From: Mycteria americana
Lineage: Eukaryota > Chordata > Aves > Ciconiiformes > Ciconiidae
Direction of reading: 5' to 3'
DNA length: 64,000 nucleotides
Assembly: GCF_035582795.1 (NCBI RefSeq)
Contig: NC_134374.1
Location: 24,195,798-24,259,797, forward strand
Positions 37,775 to 49,900 of this stretch are shown here, piece after piece. Within the stretch, counting starts at the first letter, position 1. Every line of letters begins with the position of its first letter. The notes beneath the pieces were generated by a model. It searched no databases, was not told the origin of the DNA, and worked only from the letters and a program-made list of their open reading frames with translations. The position numbers and the translations under genes were made by a program.

Positions 37775-40700
37775 CTGATAGGATCCAGGAAAGAGGTCCC
37801 TGCCCAGAAGAGTCCCCTCACTGACACGTGGAGAAAGGAAAGGTGGGCCAGGCTGCAGACTTACCGTCACGCAAGGTCGAAACTCAGCCACAGTCCCCAC
37901 AGCCGCATCAGTCAGAGCTACAGCGGGGCTGCAAGGGGCAAGAGTGCAAGGAGAGCAGAAGACGTTGTTGCATCTGGCATGGTGGGGCAGGCGGTGGGTG
38001 AGCAAGGCAACAGGGAGCTGCAGGACAGGGCCAGTGGGTTGTCTCAAAGGTTAGGTTTACATCTGGGCTGGTCGCTAAAATGGAAGAATGCCTTCTGATG
38101 TTTGTATAACTGGATGAAAGTCCTCACAGCAGGGCTGAATGCTGCTCTCAGCAGGTGGAATGGTAGCTCTCAGCTCATCATTGCATGGCCTTCAGACAGG
38201 GAGCAGTGGACGTGCATCTGATGGGCGAGCTGCAGTACAAAGGCCATTTTCAGGGAAGTGAAAACATACGTCATGTCCCTGGCCTGCTTAACCATCCCTT
38301 TTCTTCCAAGCAAACCATTTAGTCAGCTAAGGGAGAGGAGAAATCATTCTGACATGATACAGCCTCCCACCGAAAGCCTTAGCGAGCCCATGGGGGAGCA
38401 GCCAGCAGCTCCGCTCCTCCCGCGCTCTCTCGGCAGTGCTGCCTGGGAAATGAGCCCTCCTCGGCCCTGTAGTTCTCCATGAATAAACCCGCACTGTCCC
38501 TCCTCAGCCACTTCCTCGCCCTCCCGCATTTAGCTATCATCTCCGCTGGAAGCAACCCCTGCCACCGCGATGTGTTTGCATGTAGGTGCTTCTGGCCAAC
38601 CCGCCCATCACCGTGGCTCATCCCATTCCTAGAGGTATCAACCCTCTCCCAGCCCACCCCTGGGCAGCCCAGCACATCCACTCTTTTCCCACCGTTTCGA
38701 ACTGCAATACCATACCCACCTCGCAGTCATTTGGTTACTTCGCAGGCAACAATTGCTGCAAGGAGATGACTTCTTTGTATTGAACATAAAATGGTTGATT
38801 AAATACGAAGTGCAATATATCTATCACTTAATTAATCTTCAATAAGCGTCATTTCAATCAGTTGCCATTTAACTAATACGTAATACCGGTCAAACCTGTC
38901 TGAAGTGACAAGGAAAATCAGTTGCCGCCTATTCTTGTGATCTAGATCTCAAAGCTGAACACGACTGACGGGGGAGCTTTGGCAATACTTGAAGGAGCTC
39001 GGTGAAGACAAGGGTTTGCACACCAGAACTGAGGACTTTTTTTGCAGATCGCACTGCAATTGCATAAAATTAAAATGCAAAGTGGGCACTTGTGTATTTT
39101 TAAAAAAAAGGGATTAATGCACACTTCTACATTTATGTGTCTGCTTTTTAGTCAGCTGTATTTGGCATTGCTGTATTTATGCTAATGTGTATTCGCAAGT
39201 TAGCGCTGTTTGCCATTTGGAAGGTGTCCTCAGCAATTCTCGGTCCCATTGGCAGGAAAACCCCTGCGTGGCTGCGGCAGAGCAGTGCTGGTGCCCAGCC
39301 TTGGCTCCTCACGGGCTCTTATGTGCCCAGCCAAACATGTTCCAAATTCTTAGGCTGTGGAACAGGAATTGAGTTTGCAAGGTCAAAACGTCTCTCCATG
39401 CAACAAGCTTCCCCTTCTCCTTGGCCCACCCCCAAGCACGTGCTCATCACCATCAGGATCTGAAAAATTCCTGGACGTGATGGACAATGAGACCGTGCCT
39501 GGGGCACTGGCAGCTGCAGGGACGGGGCAGCTGCCCCAGCAGCGTGTGGTGGGAAAACCCAGGCTTGCCGGGGACGGCGAACGCACATGATGGGGGTACA
39601 GCCCCTTTAGGTTTCCTTCCATCCAGCTTGATTGGTTTTTTTAATTAGGCATCAACCCCGTTGCATCCAGCCAGCCCGGAAGGTGCTGGCTCCTCACATC
39701 AGCAGGCTGTGGGGGCTACCAGAGGAGCAAACTCCTCCAGCCCTGCTCAGCCAGCGTTCACCTAACCTCTGCACCCCCTCGCTTCTCTATTTCCCCGGTG
39801 CTTGGGGAAAAAACAGATAAAATTAAAATTCTTATAATAGGAATGTTTCTTCCTAAGACTAATAGAAAAAAATAGTTCCTTTTCTCTTCAGAAAAAACAT
39901 CTTCATTAATTATAAGATTCAGACCCATTCTGGTTTCGAAGTGTAAATGAGTTTTTTGGTTTTCTTTTGTGCAAGCATTTTGTTCATATAGATTTTACAC
40001 AATGCAATAGACAGCCTTGTTACTAGACAGGACATACAGACACTAGAAGAAAAGAAAGGGAAAAAAGAAAGAAGAAATGGCAAGAAAGCCACCAATAAAT
40101 CATTCCAGTCCTCCTCTCTTCCTCTGCAGGTAGAAAGGGCTGGGGATTTTCTGATGCACTAATCAGAAAATGTGGGGTTTAAAAACCAAATCATTTTTGA
40201 GGAAGGGCTGGGCGAGTGAGTATCTCTGGAAAAAGTTTAAGAAAGGTGTTTCTTAATTTTGAATGTTTCGTTTCGACATTTTCAAAGAAAAAGATCCATT
40301 CTGGAGGGCAAAACACCTTTTGGTATCTATCAAATAATGAAAGCAATTCTCAAATATCTAAATTGATGTAAAATTTTGAATAAAATGTTTTTTAAATTAT
40401 GATCGACTCATCCATATTTTTTCATCTTATCATTTCCTGGGCTGCTTTATGACGTTGCCTTCGCGTCTGAACTCTGGGTGGAAATGTTGCCCCTGTGGGA
40501 AATGTGTAGAGTGTCGGGGGTCAGACTGCAGACCTGGGGCCACACTACCAACATCCAACATCCCGCACTTGTTACTGGGAGGCCATAAAGAAAACACAGT
40601 GGGGCCATAAGGATGGCCCAGTATCTGCCCAGCCTGAGCTCCACAACCCTTTCTGCGTTTGCAACATGTTGTAGGATGGGGGGGGGGAGAAAACACGAAT

Positions 40701-43700
40701 AAAATTTTTGTATAATACCGTAGAATAAATCCTGAAATCGATAGTAGAGTTTCAATTTCCCTGACATAATGGGATTTCACTCTCCATCTCTCAGCCTCAC
40801 CAAGGGCTCAAGGAGCCCTGATTTTACTCTTCCAGCAGAGATGATCTTTAATTTAGAGAAGGGAAGAAATGATTTCCCAGCCAGGAAGAGCAAGCCCTGG
40901 TACTGACACCCGCCCCGCTGGCCCCAGGTCCCACAGATGCTCTGCCCAGTCCATCCCAGCCCTCAGCACGAGGTCCAAGAGGCACCTCCAGAAGGTGATG
41001 CAGCTCTTGGTTGGCCTGAACGACCATTAGGACCACACTTGTTTCCTCCTCCAAAGCAAGTCTTTGTATGTCAAACAGGCTACCTTAGACAGGGGCGCTG
41101 GGCAGACCAGGAGCTCCTCTGCCTGTCTCCCCAGCCTGAAGGCAGGTGTTCGGGTGGGGGAACCATGGAGGGGAGCAATCATCCCAAACTAGTCTACAGC
41201 CTTCTCTCATCACTAGCCACTGCCTGAGTTAATATAACACCCCTGGAGCACTATAGCTACAGGCTTAGGACCCCCACCCCCCTCCACCCCCCAAAAAAAA
41301 ACCCCACCACCCTGCCACGCTTTCTAAGCCTATAGAAATGGGTAATGACGTTAGTTGTCTGTAGCTTGCGTTGGGATCTCCGGAGCGCTACGCCAAAGCT
41401 ACGCAGATGTACTAACTGACCATCGCCATGATCCGTGCAAAAGCAAGACACAAATATCATTTAATTACCAAGGAAAACGACCCTCCCTTTCCTCCCTCAC
41501 CTCTTCTGGTGCCAGCGGGGAGCTGTCTTCAGGGTCCTCTTCTCCAGAGAGGTCAAACGAGGGTGCCACCACGGACAGCACTAGGACCTAGGTGTAAGGA
41601 AAGGGAAGTCATAGCCTGGGCATTTTAGTGACCTTTATTTCCTAATCGACCCCGATAATTTTTTTTTCCCCTTAAGCTTTTAAACTGAAATTGTGAATCT
41701 TCAAAACATACATACCCTAGCAAGGAGCTGGGGCTAGTCAGCTCAGATTTTTCACAGAATCAGTGTTTTACCTTCTGATTGATCAAAGACTCCATCAGCA
41801 CAGTTCTCATTTATCTTTTTTTTTTTGGTTTGATCCATGCTCGCAGAAAAATTATATATTACGTAGCTAGATCAACATATTTTCACTCTCTCATGCTGAA
41901 AACAGAGGATTTCTTGCAGTTTTATAAACAGAGGTGATTTCAGGGCTGCCTTCAGAGACATCCCCAAGTCCCTTTGGAGATCTGCATACCTTTCTGCATT
42001 GGAGTTTACCCTGACGATCTGTCATGGGACGCTCCGAAAGATGTTCCACATGGTGTTTCCTTAGGTAGATGGGGTGAATATTTCTCGGGGGTCTCTGCCT
42101 TTACTGTTGTCTCCACAAACTCAGAACAAGAAGGAGAGCAAAGCCATGCAGACCACGACAAGTGCTACCCAAGCGCTACCAACTTTGCCTTGGAAATGCC
42201 ACCAACATCCCCGGACAGTTTTGCAAAGAGCAACCCCCCAGTATGAACTGCGTGGGAAGGGAGAGGAATAGATATCCATATTGACATTTGCCCCCTTAAT
42301 TCTGCATTAAAATTATAATCACCAGTTCATCTCCATCACACGCTCCTTTTTCATCTCTCCCGTCTACATGTCTCTTGGAAGAAGCACATAAGCCTGGATG
42401 TTGAAAGATCCTTAATGTTTCTTATGAGGTTGAATACCCCCAGTACTTGATGTCAGGAGAGAAAAAAGCTCAAATTTGCCTCACCTGCTTCTTAAGTGTT
42501 GCCACTACTTTCCAGGATTAAGCCATTATAATCTCCTTAAGCAGTCGTGAAATAAAACTAAACACAAGTGTGATTTTCTGGTCCAAATAAAAATTAAAAA
42601 AAAAAGTCCACGTGCTGAACACAAATGCTTTTTGGAGTTGCAAGTGCAAGGGAGATTTATAGCCTGATTTTAAAATGCGGCTGCTTGATCTATGTGCCTC
42701 GACTTTTCTGATGTAGTTTTTGGGCTCTCACTTTGCCATTGAGCTACTCCCCATCATTAGCAACTTTTGCCTATTTTAACCTTAACTTTCAAAAGACTCC
42801 TGTAAACTTCCAGAGTAAACACAGAGCAATAACTCTCTGAACTACTAAAGGAATCAAACTGATGCAATTTATTTCCACAGAACCATGCAATATTCAATGA
42901 TACACTGAATCCATGTTTTTAACACTTTTTAAAGGACTAAAACCCTGGAAAGAATTAATTAGGCATGCTCTGAAGCCTGAGCATTTACCAGTTTTCCACT
43001 CGGTTGTAGAATTTTAAGACCACCAACACTGGATACTGGCAAAGATTATCAAAGGTATTCTGGGCTGAAATACATACTGGTCAGAGGGCTTGGCCACTAA
43101 GCAACTGGAAAATACTTCATGAAAGCTTTAGCTGTGCTATTATATTTTGTAAAGAAACTTTAAGAAAAAAACCATAGTATCTAGAAGGTTAAATTTGGGG
43201 CAGAGTGACTCATTGGGAAAGTATGTACTGTACAGAATATTGTCTTCTCTACAGATCAAGCAAATTGTTAATACAGCAGAGAGGCATTTACGGTCCCAGC
43301 ACTGCAAAGCAGGGTTGAAAGGGATTAATGGGCTGGGATCTGCGCAGGATCCAGCCAGTGCCTGTGCACAGGGACGCGGGGCCGGCTGGAGCAGCCTCCG
43401 CAGCCACGAGCCACCGAGCCGCACACCTGGAGCCGAGCAACATCTGGAATTGCGAGAAGCTGGGCGATCCTGGCATCAAAATGTCTCTTGTTGTGCTGAA
43501 GTGAGATGAAAACGTACAACTTTGAAAAAATGCAAGCAAAATGGTTTTTTTCTTTTCTCCACACCAGATAAAATTTCAGTTCCATTTTCTGGAAGTGTCC
43601 TGATTTTTCCAACCATTTCTGTTGCCTACTATAGTATTACAAAGAAATCTACACATGCCAAAACAGCCACCATTTGATAAGGTCCTTGGTAGCCCATAAC

Positions 43701-43873
43701 AATATTGCAGACAACTCATTTTACATGACGGGAAACTCAAATGGGGAAAAAAAAAAAAAAAAAAAAATCATTATTTAAGTACCCAATGCCCAGAAGCATG
43801 ATGGATGCTGTACAAGACAAAGAAGGTACAGACATCCAGATATTTCAGACAAAAGCAAGACAGTTCAGAAGCC

Positions 43874-43914
<41 letters not shown>

Positions 43915-46900
43915 AGAATTGGCCAACAGATTCACAAAGTTTCTATCCTTGATTTAAAAAAAACTTGATTAAAAACTCCTTGGCGAGCAACTTGATTTAT
44001 TTTCCTTTTTGCTCTCCAGTTACAGAATCAAAAGGACCCCATCTTAGTAAATCTTTCTACAGCTATTTACTGTGCAGAACTTAAGGAGAAATTTTACACG
44101 CTGTGGACATTGAACTGCAGATAAACAGTGGACATTTCAACCCCAGGTAGCCAAGGACCTTCAGATTCAGTATTTTTTTTCCCCTCTTACTTGTATGCAA
44201 TAGCTTATGCCCATAAACAGACCATTTTTCTCACTCATTACAAGGGCTTGCCTTGCTCGTCATCTTGTGATCACCGCCCAAGGGCTGCTCGGGGCAGAGC
44301 TGAATGCACCGCTGTTCAAAGCGGGTATGCCGGGCTTGCTGTGCCGGACCGATGACAGCCGGAGAGACACCCCCGCGTGTCACCAGCTACCGCCGACATC
44401 ATCGTGAGCGTGTTGCGGAGGCAAGGCGATAACAACTCCAAGGTGATCTCATAACACAGCACATTTAATTGAAATAGAAACGTAGTACATTACAACGTAT
44501 TCATATACGTTGTCTATTACAACGTATTCCAAGATGGGCGGTTTTCTAAACAAAGCGTAGACAAATGCACACGACTCCCATGAAAGACAGAGTAAACTGA
44601 GAAACAAACCAAAATTTTAATAAAGGAACTGAAGACAACAATGGACTTATACTAAAATCAAGAAATATATACATATATAAGCATATACACACACGAAATA
44701 CACATATAGGGCTAAAAGGTCACATTTTCATTTGCGATGAGGTGAATTTCCAGTGATGGGGCAGCGAAGAGTGGCCTTCAAGTCAAAAAGAACTACATCA
44801 GCTTATGTCAGGACATTGTAAAGCAGTTTGTTCAAATGAAAATGAGACCTCCACATCATTGCAAAGCAAATACACACAATTTTGTGTCTTGAATTTAAAA
44901 TGAAAGCCCCGCTATACCAGGCAGTGGTCTCCTAATGGAGTATTTCTGCACACAGGGGGTTGGCTCTGGAAGTCCAAAAATATCATGGAGGGGAGTATGC
45001 GAATTCCTACAGTTTCTTTTATTTTTATTTCAGAAAGAGCCACTTGTTCAGATTAAATACTCTTGGATCCTTCAATGCAGAGGAAGAGGAAGAGAAAGAA
45101 AAATGTCAACGTTTGCACTGCTAAAACTTACCCTATCAGGTTCAGCTAAGGACAAGAGTTCGAGGGCTTGAACGCTTACCTGGAGTTTCAAAGACAATTA
45201 CCCACATGTGGAGCTATCTGCCTTCCTCAGGTACTATCCCTGGAGTTTACCTGCATCTGCTCCGCAAAGGGGATCGCACCTTTCCTGGCAGAAGCGCTCC
45301 ACAGCAGCGAGGTTTTGGGTCCCTCTCTCTGCCGCGTCTTCTGAGGAGACACATCCAAACCTCCTCTGACCCTGCGGCTCTCGCCTATGGCAGCAGAGAT
45401 CATCCCAGAGAGTCTTTGCAGGCTTGCTGCAAACAGCCAAGCACAAGGCTTGCCCGTCTCTTTAAGGGCTGGCACGCTCATCTCCTCGTATCGCCACTGC
45501 ATCTGGAGCTTCCCCATTTTATTTTTCGAGGTCATCCATTCCTTAAATGAGTTTTTAAAAAATCGGTAAGAATATATTTTCCCCTTTTAATGCAGCTGTA
45601 ATAAGTTTTCATCAAAAGAACTGTGTCTAGGCGTGGGACAGTCCCTCTGGTAAGACCTTACTTAACTCTATGATTTCACTTCGAACGTTAATCACGTGAA
45701 GTCCATAGTCAGGACCCATCAGTTCCCGAGGAGCAGAAGAGAACCTTCCGCTGTTTCTGCTGTCTTTCCTGGTGGCATGCTCCATCACCTAATAAAATCC
45801 TCCTTGAGATTATAAAGTTTTTCCTAACATATAATCTAAATGCTCCCTGCTGTTTAGTCTATCCCTGCTGAGTAATGAGAAGATCTGATATCTCACCTTA
45901 TTAAAACATCCTTTCTTGCAGCTGTAGACAGTTTCAGCAATTTTCCCAGGCTGAACAGACTAATTTTTCCTAGACATTTCTTAGAAATTCTCTCTCAGAC
46001 ATTACCTTGCATTGCTAGCGCTCAGCCGTGCATCTTTTCCCTTCGTTCCCGTTAAAAACCCAGCGCTGTGCAGTAAGAGCACACGTTTCGATGCAAACCA
46101 CTCAGGATATTTTGCCCTGCCCGTGCTGTCCTTTCCAATATGCATCTTATTTACATTATCTACATGTAGAGTAGCCATGAAACAGAGTCAGATCCCGCAT
46201 GGGAAGCCAGCAGCATCGCTTGTGCTTCTACATCTCCAGCGTCAGCTCTTTCTCCATTTCCTTCTTCTCACCCCAGGCTGTACTGCTGGGCTGCGGCGGT
46301 GGGATGACACACACCGACTTCGACCGGTTCCGTTTCACTTCCCGAACCTTTTCTGCATTCCCCACTGCGGGAAGAGAAAAACACCAACTTGTATGAGAAA
46401 TTATCTCTCTCCTTTGTGGGTCAACAGGAATGAAGAAATACCGAGAGCTACCGAGGTGGCCATTTGCTCATCGGGGATGAGCTATTCCACTGCAAGGATC
46501 ACTTTTCGATTATAAAACAGAAGACAAAGATCAGTGTTTCAATGGAAGAAAAAGAAAAAGGGGAAAAAAAAAAAAAAAGACAATTTAAACCCTATTCTGT
46601 ACTTTGAAATATGTTACATATCAGGATCAATATCATCATTCTTTTGTCAGTCCCCACCAGCAACTTTGCAGAACAAAAATTCGTATCAGTGACTAGCTTA
46701 AAATAGCTTTGCAGGATGCAGGTGTCCTGCTGGAGCACTTATAATTTCACCTTGCCGCATTAAGTGATCTGGGGGGGGGTGTACATGCAACCATGATGGA
46801 AGAGTCCCAGTCTCCTTCAGCCCTGTCGCCAGGGTATCTCGGGGGCCGTTGTGCTCACATTTTCCCTGGGGCAAAAACAAACCCCACCCAGAAACACTGC

Positions 46901-49900
46901 TTTTTTATCACTTTGCTCTGCTTACACTCACGTTTTCCTTCAGGAAGAACACAGTTTAAACATTTATAATAAACTGTGGATTAAAACAGCTGCATCCCCA
47001 GCAGATGTCCACGTCATGAACACACGAATGCCACGCAATTGCGTCCCTTCCATCTACTCTTGCAAACCTGTAGTAAGACACCTTTGTGCGGAGAAAGTGC
47101 CAGCTATTCTACAGCGCTCTATTTAGCAAGTTTTTAGTTAATTGTTTAAAGAAAATTACAAAGGAAGAAAACATTAGAAATAGAAGAACACAAGAAGCTT
47201 GAAAGGAAACTTTCTTGCTGCTTAAGTATTTTTCCAGCACATGTGTAGTAAAGAAACATTCTGTACATTAATGTTAGACCCATCCCCTTAACCTATCTCA
47301 GCCTGTATTGGGAGGCAAAATGACTTTTTTTTGTTATTTTCAACAAACACTGAATGTTTTCAACCATCACTTTTACAGACCTGATTGTGCTAAAGGTGTT
47401 GTGCCAAGTATTGTAAAAATTCCGTGCGCAGTTGCCCACTGAACATCTCATTGTGGTTCAGAGGCTAAAGTGACTCTGTCTACAGTTTTGACCAGCTACA
47501 CCTTGTGTGAGGCTTCACTGATATTGAACCTTTTTTGTTTTTTAAGTGTGAAAACTAAGCTTTCAGTTACGTAAAAACTGAGCTTGGGCTTATGAAAACA
47601 TGAGGTCTTGAGCCACTGATCTTTCTGTAACAGATATTCAAAACGGGCAGTGCTGTTAACGGGGCACTTGAAATGCATTTTAATAATACTTAGCAAGCAA
47701 AAAAAAAAAATAGATCGTAATTTTTGGAAAGCATTTGGACACAAACTTCATGTTTTGAAGTATCATTCATTTTTATAAGGTTTTAGTTTATGCATTAGCA
47801 TCACCATAGGCAGAATGATCTGCAATTGCTGCCAAACACCTTAGTGCTTGGTGGAATATGAAGAACGGTACCCGTTTCAAATGCTTGCCTGGCTGGACGT
47901 GGGAGAGGAGAAAACTCTGCGTAAGTTCACGTACGCCCTTGCAGCACACAGGTAATAAGGAGGCCAAACACCTGGACTGGGACACGCTCCTCACTGCTGC
48001 GGTTCCCAGCGCCACTGCCCGGAGCCCCTCCACTGCCAGCCGTGCACCCCAGCGCAGGCTGAATCTTGCCTGGGGTCAGGCTGAGATGGGGCGCTGGGGC
48101 CGGGAAGGCTCTGGGCTCTGCTGGCTCACTCACGATGCTCACTTAATGATTCTGAAAGGAGGGGGTAGAGAGGTGGGGTCGGTCTCTTCTCCCAGGTAAC
48201 AAGTGATGGGACGAGAGGAAATGGCCTCCAGTTGCGCCAGGGGAGGTTTAGACTGGACATTAGGAAATTTTCCTTCACTGGAAGGGTTGTCCAGCACTGG
48301 AACAGGCTGCCCAGGGAAGTGGTGGAGTCCCCATCCCTGGAGGTATTTAAAAGCCGTTTGGATGAGGTGCTTAGGGACATGGTGTAGTGGTGGGCTTGGC
48401 AGCATTAGGTTTACGGTTGGACTCGATGATCTTAAAGGTCTTTTCCAACCTATACCATTCTGTGATTTAAGAAGCCCCACTTTGTCCCCCTGGCTGGAGC
48501 AATGTCCCCGCTGCCCTGCCTGCTGCCGCCCCGCCGGCAACATTCAGCCCAGCTCTTCCTGCTGCTGCCGGCAGCGAGGTAGGGAGGGCAGGAGGCTTTG
48601 CCTTGGCTGTCCCCAAATCCCGGCCCCGCAAAGGACACGCCATGGCTGCGCATCCTCCCTGTCACCTGCTGGGCCACCCCACGGGGCCGGGGCAGGGCGA
48701 GCAGGGGAGGCAGGAAATCCCCGCCGGCACCCACCAGCTGCCCAGCTTACCGGTGAAGGAGCGGCACAGCCTGGGCCGCGTGCTGGAGTCGCCCCGCGCC
48801 GAGTAGGAGTCATCCTTCTGTGATTAAGGAAGAAAAGTACTTTAATGCATTTATGAAGATTGCTAGCAAGGCTGTTAATGACTCTCCTGCTTCATAAACA
48901 AGCCATTTGCAATCCCCAAGGACTCCGTTTCCATTTGTTTTACTTTTGCCAAGAAAAACAAAAAGAACTATTGCTAAAAATAGACCGAATAGATGGCAGG
49001 AAATATTTACAGCCGCCGATTTGTTTTGAGTTGGTGGAAGAGGTCTGAGCTCTCCAGAAGTGATTCGGCAGATAGGACGGGAAGGAGCAGCCCGGGAGCA
49101 GGCGAGTGCGGGAGGCAAAGCCCATCCCCAGGACACGGATGTTTCTCACCTTGGCTGTTCCCCACCTTGGCTGCAGGCCAAGGAGGCAGGTAACGAGCTC
49201 GCACTAACGAGCTCCCTGTCCTTTCACTCCAGTGCTAATCTCTACCCTTCAGGAAAAAAAAAAAAAAAAAAAAAAAAAATCAGGTAGCACAATGCTGCCT
49301 GAATTGTTTGGTGCTTCTGTAAACTGGGAATAAGTCTCTTACGCAGCTGCGATTTGGCACCTCGGTCCAGAAACCCAGACTGCCAAAATAACTCTGGACA
49401 CCTCCCAGCCTGGTTTTCCGTTTTGTTTCGGTTCGTTCTCCTCCCTCCCCTAACGAGGACCGATGCCCTCCATCCCTTGTTCACACTTTTATTGACCATT
49501 TTAATAACAATGCCTTCCCGGCTGCAGCAGCAGCGCCCGGCTCCCTGGAAAGCCATTCCCAGGGGCATTTAACGATTCTCAAAGCATGCTCCATGAAAGG
49601 GCTCCGACATAATTACCAAAGGCGGTATGTCATTTACGCACATGGCTTACAGGCAGCTCCAAATAAGCTCCTTCTGGGGGAGTGTACTCGCGTTTTGGCA
49701 GAAGAAAAGAGGACGAAGTTGCCTGGCTACAGGTGCAAGGATTTTGTGGGTGCTCAGCGGTAAATAAAAGCTATCCTGGGTCTCAGAAACCGCCCCGCCA
49801 GGGTACTCTGCGTTGGATCCTTGCCTAAAATAAGGCAAGCCCAAAATCCGGACAGCGTTCAGAGCCAGCGTGATGCGCAGCCCCAGGAAGCAGCAGCGTT

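Larger units (their letters stand above)
41581..46271 (-). other. Introns around the predicted 45251-45340 exon
   Basis: The stretch 45341-46271 contains an old LINE fragment (45805-45990). The stretch 41581-45250 contains two long A-runs (43747-43767 and 43880-43910), a palindrome with flanking direct repeats (44489-44529) and a TA/CA microsatellite (44664-44708). No other exon is convincing. Confidence 0.6.

Noticed and set aside
48203-48823. 206-codon plus-strand frame
   Set aside because: Its first half is the CR1 tail and its second half is antisense to an exchanger exon.
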